64,000 nucleotides of DNA from Rhododendron vialii (GCF_030253575.1 NC_080568.1:27357001-27421000); one strand, 5' to 3'; positions 49,126 to 61,556 are shown, numbered from the stretch's first letter. The notes: generated by a model from the sequence alone, not told the origin. Translations and numbers: made by a program.

Positions 49126-49654
49126 TTTGGATGCAAACGAGCTGAGCCGAGCCGAACTTTACAGTATTCAAGCTTGTTTATTAAGTTTTTAATGAACCCG
49201 AACTTGAGCGCAGTGAAAACTTAATGAGTTGAGCTCGAGCTCGAGCCGGGCGAGCCTTGGCTTAACTCGAGCTCGAGCTTGTTCACAAGCCTCAACGGAC
49301 CAACGAAAAATGTATATATATCCGCGCATAAATCTAATACAACCAAAAATATTTTGATTGTAAAAGTATATATCTTTCATTTTCCTATGGAGCGGGGGTG
49401 TACTGGTGTATGTGTGTTCTCATCTCCCTTGGTTGATTGAAAAGTGAAAACGGAAAGAACAAATTATGAAATAACAATAAAAATCATAAACTTAAATATA
49501 TATACCCCAGCTCGCGAGCTAACTCAAGCCGAGCATATCCTAGCTCGAACTCGGCTCGTTTACAAAATGAGCCGAGCCGACTTCGTTCATTTAACTTCCG
49601 AGTCGAACCATTAATGAGCTGAGCTGCGAGCGGCTCGGTTCGTTTGCTGCCCTA
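49126..49654. mobile_element. GAGCCGAGC-rich hAT-type MITE, copy 2, perfect 8-bp target duplication
   Basis: Starts TTTGGATGCAAACGAGC and ends GTTCGTTTGCTGCCCTA. Exact flanks GTGATGCC (49118-49125, 49655-49662). Dense in GAGCTCGAGC / GCTCGGCTCG words. Non-coding. Confidence 0.87.
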
Positions 49655-49714
49655 GTGATGCCCGCTTCTGATTATTTCTAACAAAATAATAAACGTTTTC
49701 ATTTTAACCTCAAG

Positions 49715-49858
49715 TTCAGGGGTGCTAAGTGTCAAATTTTGAAGTCAAGGAGGTCTAAGTGATTTTTTTCAAAGTACTGGTGGTCTAAGTGTCAAATGTT
49801 GAAGTCATGGAGGTGTAAGTGATTGTTTTCAAAGTACAGGGGGTTAAAGTGATAATTA
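49715..49858. repeat. tandem ~65-bp repeats upstream of the duplicated promoter
   Basis: About two and a half copies of GGTCTAAGTGTCAAATGTTG, AAGTCAAGGAGGTCTAAGTG and TTTTCAAAGTAC. Confidence 0.7.
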
Positions 49859-50695
49859 CGGATCGTCACCACAATAACCAGGCCACCGCGGAAGCAAACC
49901 CTAATAGATTTTGGGCACAGAGAGAGAGAGAGAGGGAGGGAGAGAGAGAGCGAGCAAAGAGTTGGTGATGGCTTTACAGGCAAGTCACTCTTCTTCCTCG
50001 GCTCATACAAGTGATTACTACTGCTTATTTTCTGCTCAAAAACTGATATTTCTGTGATAAGATCAGTTTCTCAAATTCCTGATTCTGAATAGTATCGTGT
50101 TGATTGATAAATTTCAGTTTTATGTATGTTCCCCCTAGGTTCTTTTCTACCTCTGGTTCGCACAACCATTTCTAGTTTTTAGGCGCGTCTAAAGCTTTTC
50201 GATCGAGCAGTCAACTTCTATGAGTATTGCTAAATGTTTGTTTGTTTGATTGGGTTTTTTTGCTGTGTGATTCTCCTCTTTTGTTCTGTGAAACTCCAGT
50301 TTTCTTGCTACCCCTAGTTTGATCTGATTTTGTCTCTTTTTTTCCCAGAGACTTTTCTCCTCTTCCGGGCCAAAATATTTTCTGTTTTCGTGGCCAGGAG
50401 CGGACAGTCTCTTTGCTAATTTACCTTTTTTAATTTTATTTTTTAACTTTTTACAGATGCTCCCTGGAAGTTCAGTCTCTCGAATCCAGCTTACAGCTTT
50501 TCCAAATTTACTATTCTTTTGATTTAGATGTCTTTTCTAGTTGTTAGGTGATTGTCCTGTATCACGTCTTATTTAATCTTTCTCTGATTTTAATTTTATA
50601 ACGTTGTAATGTGGTTCTAATTCCTATGAGTTGTGCTTATCCCCCCATATTCACGTGCATTTGTGTGTGCGCGCGCGCTTGTGTGCAACTAAGAG
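49859..50695 (+). pseudogene. partial duplicate of promoter, exon 1 and intron 1 of the DEG-like gene
   Basis: This block is similar to 52833-53585: CGTCACCACAA..., the GA-rich leader, GTTGGTGATGGCTTTACAGG (ATG at 49968), then AGTATCGTGTTGATTGATAA, TATGTTCCCCCTAGGTTC, AGGCGCGTCTAAAG and the GCGCGCGC run. Similarity fades at or near the position where the intact copy begins exon 2, and no later exon is found before the second copy starts. It therefore encodes only MALQ plus intron readthrough. It could still act as an alternative promoter, since it lies on the same strand 3 kb upstream. Confidence 0.7.
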
Positions 50696-52832
50696 AAAAT
50701 TCAACAATAGCGCACGATCTTGCCTTTGCAAATAGGCATGAAGTTCTAGCATTTAAGATTATGACGTATAATAATGTAGACGTCGGACATCGAATTTTCT
50801 CCCTATGGAGAATACTGGTGACAATTGCATAAAATTCGCAGCTTGGAATTCCTAAGTGCAAAAAATGTTTAGTATTTTTCTCTGTTCGGGAGGATGAGGC
50901 TTTTCACCTTATTGAGCCCATCGAATCATCCGTAGGGTATGCTTTAAGTTGCTTTGGTAGAAAGCGACAAAATTGTTTTATTTGGCATTCCTTTTCGAAG
51001 AGAAGAATCAAAGTATAGTATGGAACTAGTGGATGTATTTTCAGGAGTGCAAAGAGGGCATTTCCTTCTGTTGATAACAAAAAACATAGCCAACAAAACA
51101 ACAGGAACAAGTGGATCTAAATTTGTTTTCCAGTCTGCAAACTTAAACACTGCTATAGTATATAATTTCATCAACTGACAATCCTATTATTTTTTTCCAG
51201 TGACTTTTCTCCTCTTTTGGAACAATTGGATCTAAATTTGTTTTTGTGGCCAGGAGCGTACAGTCTCTTTGGTAATTTACCTTTTTTTCTTTTTCTACTT
51301 TTTACAGTTGCTGTAGGGAATCCAAAATTTTTCTTCTTTTCCTCCTGGGGTATGCCCTTTATAGGCTGTATATTCAGTTAGCCCTTTTTTTTTATTTCAA
51401 GCTGATTTACCCCCCCAAACAAAAAAAAAAGCTTTTTACAGTTGCTCCTTGGAAGTTCAGTCTCTCAATTCAACTTTTTGAAAATGGGTTACTGAGAGAG
51501 AGAGAGAGTATTTGGATTGGGATATTCTCGTTGGAAGAAATTGGGTTGGGGTACCACTGTAATAAAGAGTTACTAACAAAAGGCAAAATAATTTTTTTAC
51601 CCAATTGTACTTTAATCACCCCCTCATATCCTCCTTTTAAATAAACAAAACAAACCAAGTTACTTTTAATCTACCATTCTTAAATAATACCTCCTTCAAC
51701 CATATCCCCTCTTATTATATCCCCCTCTTATTATATCCCCCTTCACTCCTTCAAAGCCGTTAAATAAAGCATAATGAATTTTTTTTTAAAATGAATGGAA
51801 TACAAATGTCCCAGTAATTTTACCTTGAAAGTATAAAAATATACTCCTTATTTGTTTGTGTAGCAAATAGAACTTCTGCCATTCAAAAATCAAGAGCCAA
51901 AGTTTTTGGAGAAGATTTTTTATTTTCAACCATTTAAGCATTGAATTAAACTGGATACAAAAAAAGCATTTACTAAAAATAACCGTGAGGGGACCAGATT
52001 CGAACCAATGACCCTTCATTTAGGAGCCCAGGGTCTCACAGCTAGGACAAAGCTAGCGGTTTTCAGAATTTGTGTGCTACCTAAAATATAATACATATCT
52101 CGACTTGGTGGCCTTATTTTGGGCTTAAAAATGGAGGCCCCAGGCAGCGTATTAGGCCTTGCCCTAGGGCTGGCCCTGTTGCCCTTAGTTAGTAATTGGA
52201 AGAGAAGTAATATCTTGAAGATGTTGGGGTGCTTGCAGCTAGCGCGCAATGGCTGATGAAAAGCTAGCAACTTGTTAGGATTAGGTTTTGGCTTGCCCCT
52301 TTCTTGTTATTAGTAAGATAGGTTTGGGTAATTTAGTCACTTTTTTTTTTGGTAAATAGTAATTTAGTCTTTTTGTCCATAGGTAAAACGAGAATGTAAA
52401 AGGTTGATTCTAATATTGCGACTCTAGTGTTCATTTTGGAACCGTTGAGTGGTTAATTTTATCCCAAACACCCAATATCCAAGAAGGCCCAGTAAGACTT
52501 CAAAATTCTTGAAGTTCCTTAAATAAAGTTATCCAAAATGGAATACTTTTAATTAGACAACGAAACGAATATGGTACACGCATACCATCGTTTGTGTGCG
52601 CATTAACATATATGTTCGAAAAAATAAACAAATGGAGGAACGGAGATGAAGTTGGTTAGAGTGGCGGCGAACTAGAAAATATTTTCGTCATTTCATAGTC
52701 AAATTAATGGTTTTTGGATGGAAAGTTAACGGAAGGAGGAATTTTGATAATAATATCAACAATAAGCGAGATAAATGATATTTCAGAAAATTGAAGGGAG
52801 GGGAGGTCAGTGAAAATCTACCCAATATAACA
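50696..52832. other. spacer between the two first exons, with re-duplicated intron pieces
   Basis: GGCCAGGAGCGGACAGTCTC (about 50393) recurs as GGCCAGGAGCGTACAGTCTC (about 51249). GCTCCCTGGAAGTTCAGTCT (about 50459) recurs at about 51444 and again at 53331, so intron segments were duplicated more than once. A half MITE with the CTGGCCCTG end lies at 52130-52180. No coding exon seen. Confidence 0.5.
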
Positions 52833-52960
52833 CCGATCGTCACCACAACAGCCAAGCCACTGCGGAACCAAAACCTTTTTTTTCTTTTGATCCATCGGAA
52901 GCAAAACCTAAACAAGGCGATTTTTGGGCAGAGAGAGAGAGAGAGCACAGAGAGTTGGTG

Positions 52961-55778
52961 ATGGCTTTACAGGCAAGTCACTCTTCGGGAATATTACGCG
53001 TTATTTTCTGCTCAAAATCTGATAGTATTTTAGTAATCTATGGATAAGATCAGTTTCACAAATTCATGATTTTGATTAGTATCGTGTTCATTGATAAGAA
53101 TTCCAGTTTTATGTATGTTCCCCCTAAGTTCTTTTCTACCCCTGGTTTGAGATTAAGGAGGCTCATTTTTCATATAAATTATTAGTAGTACTCCTTTTAC
53201 GAGCTTTCTCGTACGCGCAACCATTTCTATTTTTTAGGCGCGTCTAAAGATTTTCGGTCGAGCAGTTACCTTATTTTAAATATTGCTAAATGTTTGTTTG
53301 TTTGATTGATTTTTTTTTTCTTTTTTACAATTGCTCCCTGGTAGTTCAGTCTTTCGAATCCAGCTAGCAGCCTTTCTGAAATTTCAATTCTTTTGATTTA
53401 GACGTCTTTTCTAGTTGTTATGTGATTGTCCTGTAGTGCATCTTCTCTAATCTGTCTCTGAATTTTGTCTTCTAACATTGTAATGTGTTTCAAATTCCCA
53501 TGAATTGTGCTCATCCCTCACACCCCCCCCCCCCCCATATTCGCGTGCATTTGTGTGCGCGCGCGCGATTTTGTGTGAAACTCAGCTGAATTCAATTCCA
53601 AATTACGTCCAGAATTTACCTTCCCTGCTTCGACACAAAGGCCTTCGGAGCTCCAGTGCCATCAGGAATGTGAACATTTGTGGCGGTGAGTGAATGTTTC
53701 ATTGCTTGCTTCTCCAGCCCTCCCCACTCCTCGCCTTTACAGGGTTTTCCTCTTTGTTTTTGACTGAAATGCATTGGTCTCATCTTTGCACCTAATATGG
53801 ATGGTTGTCAGTTGCGACATCCCTCAGTAAGTCGACTCTGCCGCTGCCATGGATGCCGAGTACGCAGCACTTTCAAACTCTTCATCCCTGGACTGGTTCG
53901 CTTCAATCAGGTTTGCTTAAGACAACCAAATGTTGATGTTGTGCCTTGTGTCATCTTCTGGAGGTTCCTTGTATGACATGTGACACCAACATTCTTTTAT
54001 GTCAGGGAATACTCGAAAACCTCCTGCCTATGTTGAAGGTTTTAAGCGGCATCTGTCTTTCTTTATAGTTTGTGCTTTGTGTTTTAACCACGAGTTCCTT
54101 TTCTAACATGCGATACCCTCACTTTTTCTCATTATTAGGAAATTCTCAAAGTCGAGGGCTTTATAGGGATCTTGTTCTTCGTCCCCATCACAGTCCTAAA
54201 TTCCATAAAGCTCTTAAAGGTGAAGCTGCGATGCGTTTTCTGACGCAACCAGCTGCTGCTTCTGTCCATGGGTCTCTTGTTTGCTTAGCTTTCCTTCAAG
54301 GTAATCTTTTGAGAACTGTTAGGTCACATAATTCTTCTGCGTTGTGTTTTTAGATTCTTGCATGGGGGTTCTAATGTACTTATCTTAGTTGAATAATTCT
54401 TCTATCATTGAGGAACTGACCTAATGTTCCGTAGATGGTGAGGCATCCGTGGTAATGTCTGGAACTGTGGTACGTTCAGATGGTATAGTTGCAACTTCCA
54501 CTGATTGTTTGAGACATCTCAAAGGCACTGAATACAAGGTGACGTATGGTAAAAAACTCTTTAATTTCAGTTTTACTTTAAAGTTTCAACATTATATGTA
54601 CACCAGTGCTTTTGGGAATGTTCGAAGTCGAGCTTAAGTCATGCCTCCGTTGAATTATGCTTGGGAAGCAAACATGTGCAATTCCCCTTTGTTGGTGCAG
54701 GATTGCAAGTAGTTTATTAAAATTATGGTTGTTCAATTGTATAGAAACTACTTGAAAATTGGATTTCTACGAATCTTTATTCCTTTGCTGGACAAGTTTT
54801 CAAAGAGGGAAAGTTAAAGTCATAGGTACCGCAGTTGCTGCAAAAAATTGAGTCCATGATTCTTTTTGAAGGGATTATTTGATTATTTTATTTTTTTTGC
54901 ACGTCAAGCTTCTGGAAAGTCCAGCGATGTGTTCTGTGATTCATGTTTAAGTTGATTGCAGATTGGTGTCAAGATTCTTGGTCGTCCAGAGAAATACGAG
55001 GGTGTCTTGTTGCATACTGATTCTCTATCCAAAATAGCTTTTGTGAAGATTTTATGTTGTCGACAACTACAAGTACCAGAATGTGGAAAGTTGGAGTCTG
55101 AGCGAGAAGGAGATGAGGTGGTTGCCGCGGGCAGTGTTCGGGTGTATGGTAATTGGACGAATGCAACACCTGGTTATTCTCTTGGTTTGTTCAGGTATTG
55201 GAGGTGTATGTAGTTAGCTTGGAATTGTTGTTCATATACTTGGCAGCAAGTATTTTTTCATGTACTTGGAACTTAGTGATAGTTCTATGTTGGCTTAGGC
55301 TGCATGGTGATTGGTAACCATTGGTTACTGGCTTACTTGTTAAGCTAATATAGTTGGTGTAAAGTAACATCTTTAAATGTCTGTTGCATGTCTCCTCATA
55401 TGTTGCCAGTCTCATCATTGAGAGTGGGTCTGCCTAGCCCAATACGGCGATTACGTATTATATTGGCCAAGTCATATTGATGAAGTGTTGAAGTTCATCT
55501 TTGCTTTTTGCTGGTATTTTGATGTGGTTGTGTTCACATGGTGTTGGTTTTTTGTTATGTTTTCCACCCTTGCTTCTTAGAAGGAAAAGAACATATGGAA
55601 CTTAGTGCACAACTGTAGAGAGCTTTTTAGCCCTAAATCATTTGCTATGTAGTCACACCTTTCTTAATACAATCTATCGTCTTTCCTTAGATCTATTGAT
55701 GATGACGTGGAAAAAGCAGTCTCTCACAATGCAAGGACATCTGGGCAGTTGATAAAAGCATCATTTCCTATTGGAAAA

Positions 55779-55824
<46 letters not shown>

Positions 55825-58800
55825 TGTCAGTTAACGCATGAGAAAATATTTGAATCAAAATCAGTTAACTTCTATGCAGCAAATATATACGCGAGAAAAT
55901 ATGAAACTTGGATATGTGCGTGTGTGTATATTTCTTGTAATCCTTATAGTCTAGCGGAAAGTTGTATGTTGTTTCAGAAGCAATAAGGTAGTGATGACCG
56001 CGATGGCCTCAAGTTTCACTTGAGATGAATCTATTTTTCCCATGTTCTTTCAACTCTTCTTGCACTGTATTTGAATTTTGGATCAAGGACTTGGGGCACT
56101 ACAAGGAAAAGCTGAAGGATGTAACAGGTGTTGGATGAGAGGTGTCAAAACAAAACGTGGAGTATTAATCACATGCTGTTAGTGTAATTTTTGGAAGTGG
56201 CATTATATAGAATATGAACAATTTTCTCATCTGTTTCCTTACAAAGGGCAAGGTGCATTGTTTCCTTTCCTGGATTGTGCTTGGTACTCTTTTGGTCTGA
56301 CAGTACTTATGGATTTCTCATGAAGCTCTCTTCTGATTATTTGGAGATTGTTGGGTGAGATTAAGAGTTAAAGTTATTGGCCCTAATCCCCTAGACAAAG
56401 TTCCTTAGTCTACTACTTCATATAAAAGCGGTTGTTGCCATGTTTCTCCGCTGTGTTTTTCTTGCACATTAATTCAAATGACCTTTTTACCCTTTACTTT
56501 ATAACGTAATTATGATTGTATATGTGGTGTTTCCTACCAAAAAACCATTACTCCCCTAATTGTATCTGAAGATAATATACGTTTCTATCAACAACAAAAA
56601 AAGGGAAGACCCATGTACATGGGTTTACCCGTGGGCCATGTGGATCCAACCTGCATCTATAATAGCATTAAAATTGCACAATGTTGTGACGACCTTCTGT
56701 ATTTGCTAAGAATATGTTAGCCAAGTTTTTGATAACAATGTTGGGCCCTATGAAATTTACTCTGATGGTTACCAACTTACCATAAAGAAATCAACGATGG
56801 AAGCTACTGAAACTGGTAGTGAAAAGAACGAAAATATATGGGAGCCCAACATGAGGATGGAGATGCTAAGTAAAGATCAAATAGAGATATTAGAGACGAC
56901 AAAAATTAGTAAAGAAGGAGAAAATGGGAGAACTTAAAATATTTGTGAGGTTTATGGGCAAAGAGAAATATGACAATATGGTAAAGTAGCCTTACTCTGA
57001 TGGAGAAATTTCACCTTGTTAATGAACAAATATATAATAATTTTCTGATAAAAAATCAATTATATATTTCCATTATAATAAAAAATATATTATAGTATAT
57101 GGTGACTGCTATTGAGCACGTGCAGAGCACGTGCCCGATGCTGATATTGGGCATGTGTTCTAAACTGGTTTGTTTATTTTTTCCTATTCTTTCCCTTTGT
57201 ATGGCCTGTATTTATGCAAACCACGTGACATTCTCATTGTCTTTTTTGGATTCCTGTGATGCAGCATTTTACTGGGGGAGCTCTCGTCAGTGAGTATGGA
57301 GGAGTTCTTGGTGTCATTCGCAAGATACGTGCCTCTGAAACCCAAGCAATTCCAATTGAGGATGTTTTGAAGTATTTGGAGTATTTTGAGAAACATGGGT
57401 ACGATACACTGTTTGCCTCCAATCCATTTTGAGTAGCACAACATTCATGTTTATTCAACTTGTCAGGGTCTAAAATATATTTGTTGATTTGTCTTTATCT
57501 ATTAGGCTGCGTTTTGTTAAGAGGAATATGGTGGAAAATGAATCTATTTCTGCCTTTGTTTAGCCAGAAAGTTGTAGAAAATGCAAGAAATTGAACTTTC
57601 CTGTACAACTCATATCAGCATGGTAATATTGTTTCACTTTCCTGCGAAAAACACTGGGAAATTTTATTATTATTGGGAAAGTAACCTATTGTGACATGAC
57701 TTCCCATTTCGCCCACCTTTTTTTTTTTTTTTTGGTATGTGGGGGATTAAAATAAAAGCTGGTGAGAGGGTTATCTTGTAACTGTAGATCTATGTAGCAC
57801 GGACACAACACTGACACTCCGACAAGTGAATTTTTAAAAAATGGAAGACACGACACGTTAGGAGACACGTTTTAAAAAGCATATATGTATACTATCACGT
57901 GAAGAAAAAGTAAAACAATTAAGGTTCTAATTGTAAATATGCAACACCACATATATGTTACATTATAACCATCATCATATCATTCATAAAAGTTTTTGAC
58001 TAAAAGCATTCGATCATTTGTGTGTCTTTATAACCATTAAACCATCATCTGTCACCCAAAAAATGACTTCCCTAAGTTTTAATTAGATCTTACTATTTTT
58101 TTTATCAACCCCAACTTGTTTTCCATGTGTCCAAGAGCGTCTGGAGCATTTTAAAGTGTCCCCAGAGTGTCCAAATGGAAAACATTGATAAAAAAAACTA
58201 AGACACTTGGAAATGAGTGTCGGACACGTATCCGGAGAGTGTCGGTGTTCGACAAGTGTCCGACACTGGTACGTGACCTTTGACGAAGTGTCCGTGCTAC
58301 ATAGCTGTAGATACTTTCTTGTAGCTGCATGCATACAAGAAAATAAATTTTCTTCACTTTCCTTTCTTTCATTTCACTTTCACTTTGCATCATTTCTTTC
58401 AATCAAACATACCCTTACATTTGTGACAGATCAACACCTTTATCTGTGTGTAGTTGTCTTAACATAGCTTGCATCATTGCATGCGTAGATGTCTGCAACT
58501 AACTACGATGTGATTTTATGGTCCATCAGTTACTTTGCGTATCGGTTTTATTACCTCATCGATTGATATATTATATTATTATCCATGTTAAATAACTTGT
58601 CCCAACTCCTAAGAATTTATGGTATAGTTATCATCCATGCATGCCTCCGTGATTTCCCCGAGTTGTGCATAAATTTTTGGAAAATTGTACGTGGTGTTTC
58701 CTCTGTTGGGCCGAAGCGTCATTAATTGTGGTCGTCCAGTATTATTAGCATAATAGGAGGCGGCTTGCTTATACTATATTTTATAGCTATTCATTACTTA

Positions 58801-59039
58801 CTAGGATTTGTGAACGGAAGGCTTTCTTTTGGTGGAACTGTGGACGTGTATGGACAATATTTTTCTAGTAATGTTGTTTGCTTGTTTTACTCCTTGTAAC
58901 TATGCAAGGCTTGCATGAATAGAAAATGAATTTGCTACGTTCATATGCTGTAGTCCATCTGGTCATTATGGAAATGCCATGCTAACAAAACTGCCATGTG
59001 ATCTGCAGGGAACATGCAAAAGATGTGGAGGGTGCATGA
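52961..59039 (+). CDS. trypsin/DEG-like fold protein with substituted catalytic triad
   Basis: Ten exons: 52961-52972, 53586-53685, 53812-53910, 54006-54038, 54139-54300, 54435-54538, 54962-55194, 55691-55778, 57265-57398, 59009-59039. All join in phase, 331 residues. Exon 1 is only MALQ and uses a GC donor (CAG/GCAAGT). Residues 136-285 fit the DegP/HtrA-type protease core: MSGTVVRSDGIVATSTDCL, EGVLLHTDSLSKIAFVKI and HFTGGALVSEYGGVLGVIRK. Against active DEG proteins (ILTCAHVV, SDIAMVKI, GNSGGPLV) the His, Asp and Ser positions are D159, K194 and T280, so no triad remains. No PDZ domain follows; the chain ends YFEKHGEHAKDVEGA. The open frame over ten exons argues for a retained gene. The family match is from memory and weak outside the core. 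Role unknown; probably a pseudoprotease. Confidence 0.72.
55782..55820 (+). repeat. (CT)n tract beginning 3 bases after a splice donor
   Basis: Directly follows GTA of the exon 8 donor of the DEG-like gene, so the donor reads AAA/GTACTCTC. Confidence 0.9.
57790..58304. mobile_element. hAT-type element with perfect 8-bp duplication in intron 9 of the DEG-like gene
   Basis: Ends CTATGTAGCACGGACAC and GTGTCCGTGCTACATAG are perfect inverted repeats. Flanks CTGTAGAT (57782-57789, 58305-58312) are identical. Subterminal AGTGTCGGACAC-type words. It may itself sit in an older element (about 57505-58411, ends GGCTGCGTTTTG and AAACATACCC). Confidence 0.88.
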
Positions 59040-60142
59040 TTTCGATCGCATGGTTACAAGGCTATTTCTGGTAATGGTGTTTCTTTGGAGACTCCATAAG
59101 CTGCTGTTTTATTTTGTCCTGGTATGTAGTGTAGTGTAATGGTATGTAATGCATATTTAAACACTGCACTGTAGGTTTTTTTTTCCCTATATTTAAGTCT
59201 GGTTTGTTGTGACTTTCGTATTTATCTTGTGTGGTGTAACTAAGCAAGTTAAATTTGAAGGCTCGTTGGTTTATCCGATCTTGAGTAAAGTTTATTCCGC
59301 TTTAGATCTGCCATTGCCTTTCTGATTGTGGATAACAGTGAAAATAATCTAGTGCATGATGCACCATTTAGAGCATCTCCAACTAAATATTCTCTAAAAT
59401 TCCATTTTGGAAGATCAAAATACTAGGAGTACTATTTCAAGTAGATTTAAAGGGTTTTACTATTTGTAACAACTCCAACCCGATACCCCGTTCCAAATCC
59501 CCTCCAACTCTACCACTTTCCATCCGTATGCATTTGAGTTTTACTTTACAAAGTCAAAATATATTCCTTGTGTGCTAAACTCTTTTTCTATTTTTAATTT
59601 TTTGGGCTCAGTTGTGTAAAGCTAATTAAACGCAAAAAAGGTACTACTATTTAAGGAAAAACTCTTAAACACAAACACTTCACTGCCCCTAGGGGTGATG
59701 CACCATGCCCTTCTCCATGATAATGTGTTGTAGAGGAGGATTCTAAGAGCATCTTCAACATAGGCTTCAAATTTGAGTGTCAAATTTATTTTTTGAAGGC
59801 TTACGTGATAATTTAACATGTTAGAATTTGAAATATTCAATGTGCAAAAGTGCTACAATCACCGGACCCATTCCATTGCTCTTCTCCACCGCTTTATGTG
59901 GAGTCGAGCGCCACTCCGGATCCCACAAAAAAGAGAGAGAGAGAGAGAGAAACCCTATTATTGAGAACGAAGAACATTTGAAAAGATGGTTTTAAATACC
60001 GGAGGGTACTATTGTCATTTCATGGACCTTGGACCCTAATTAAAACGCGATTGTGGACCGAAAAGGGAACAAGATCTTGGGCTGGACAATGTGTCTTATC
60101 GGGCCTATTTTTTTTGGCCCATGCCCAATTTGCTGCCTCTAT
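59040..60142. other. 3' flank of the DEG-like gene and intergenic DNA
   Basis: Presumed 3' untranslated region to about 59.3 kb. GAGCATCTCCAAC (about 59373) and GAGCATCTTCAAC (about 59748) are element-end-like but in the same orientation. A (GA)n tract lies at about 59935-59949. No gene. Confidence 0.5.
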
Positions 60143-60302
60143 AATGTGTGGCAGAGAAGGAGCCATGCGTATAGAATAAAATTTTCCTTTTTCGAATTCA
60201 CGTGAAAAAGAGATTTTTCCGTAGAAAAGAGATCACTCGGTCATTAAACGGTGAGTGCCCACCACGTTCTGGCATGTGAAGCGTCATTCAATTATGGTAG
60301 GT
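60143..60302. repeat. direct duplication, left copy
   Basis: Shares AATAAAATTTTCCTTTTTCG, AATTCACGTGAAAAAGAG, GGTCATTAAACGGTGAGTGC and CATGTGAAGCGTCATTCAAT with 61868-62098. Confidence 0.75.
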
Positions 60303-60303
60303 A

Positions 60304-60430
60304 ATACTCCCTCCGTCTCAATTTATTTGTCTCAGTTCAATTCTAATTGGATTAAAAAATTAGTTATATCTTTAAAGTGGTAATAAATTTTATATCCAAT
60401 ATGGATCTTGTTTGATAGATCTCGATTTGT
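60304..60430. mobile_element. half of a Stowaway-like element plus family A core fragment
   Basis: TACTCCCTCCGTCTCAATTT is the classic Stowaway/Mariner MITE end, but the matching opposite end is not found nearby. The segment runs into ATATGGATCTTGTTTGATAG then ATCTCGAT, the same words as in the core of MITE family A. Confidence 0.45.
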
Positions 60431-60655
60431 TCTATAATTCAATATTTTCAAAATTACCTAAAACGTTATAAATTACTATAAGATATAATTAATTGAAAAG
60501 TAGCACGAACTCAAAAAAAGAAAAAGAAAGAAAGAAGGAAAGATTCATTTGGAAAACTTTCGAATTACAAAATAAAGGAAAAGATTCAATTACATTAAAT
60601 TTGATTTACCAAATCAACTTTAGGTTGTTAAATCATTTCCTAATTAATTACCAAC

Positions 60656-61368
60656 TAGGGGTGAGCATGGATCGGATTGGTCTGGTTTTATAGTAATCCA
60701 ATAACCAAACCACTACTTACGGATTATGAATTTAGAGAACCAAACCAATCCATAAAATTCATAAAACCAAACCAATCCAAACCATTCAAAGGCGGTTTGG
60801 TTTCGGTTTTAAACCACGATTCGTTTAAAATTGAGATATCATTACTATAAACTATTTTAAGTACTTAAAATTGCATAGATAACTTAAACTAAAAGTTATA
60901 TTGAAATTAATATATTAAAATTATCAAAACTCACTAACATCAATCAACTAAATAAGAATAGAATACATTAGAAAGTAAGTTACCGAGATAAAAGAGTAAG
61001 AAATCACTTTACTAAGCCCAAACCATGTATGTAGCGTAATGAAATTGTAGGAATAGGAAGTTTAGGAAATTAATATTGAAAGTGAAAGAAAAGAATAGGG
61101 TGATGGAATAGAGTATTAGATAAGGAAATTAAGTTTATTAAGTATATCTAAACAAATTATATACTATATGTGTGTGTGTCTATCACACGGTTCGGATTGG
61201 TTTAGAACCAGAACCATTAACGTAAATCCATAAACCAAACCATTTAACACTGTTTTTATTTTTTTTAAACCAAGACCTAACCACATCATTAAAAAACCAA
61301 ACCAAATTATTCGGTTTGAATTGATTTGGACTGGATTCACGATTTCATGGTTATTTTGCTCACCTCTA
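60656..61368. mobile_element. hAT-type MITE with perfect 8-bp duplication
   Basis: Ends TAGGGGTGAGCATGG and TTTTGCTCACCTCTA. Flanks TTACCAAC (60648-60655, 61369-61376) are identical. Subterminal AACCAAACC / GGTTTGGTT words on both sides; 713 bp, no transposase. Confidence 0.88.
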
Positions 61369-61395
61369 TTACCAACCATTTTGAAGATCAATCAT

Positions 61396-61556
61396 TCTAC
61401 CACCACATCTATTTACACACACATTCACACACCCACACTCATAACAATTATGGAGCCCGCATACATTATACACCCAATGTGTATGGGGCTCACCTTTATT
61501 GCTTATTGTGAGTACGTGTGTGTGAATGGATGTGTAAATGAGTGTGGTGTTAAAAT
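61396..61556. mobile_element. fold-back MITE
   Basis: Arms ACCACCACATCTATTTACAC, ACACATTCACACACCC and TATGGAGCCCGCATACAT are inverted against GTGTATGGGGCTCACC, GTGTGTGTGAATGGATGTG and TGAGTGTGGTGTT. A hairpin of about 70 bp per arm, in style like 45531-45679. Confidence 0.7.

Noticed and set aside
51985-52075. tRNA-like B box (reverse strand GGTTCGAATC) with paired flanks
   Set aside because: No full cloverleaf or consistent anticodon arm could be folded; probably a SINE or tRNA-derived relic.
59373-59770. Pair of GAGCATCTYCAAC motifs as ends of one transposon
   Set aside because: Both have the same orientation, so they are not inverted termini of one element.
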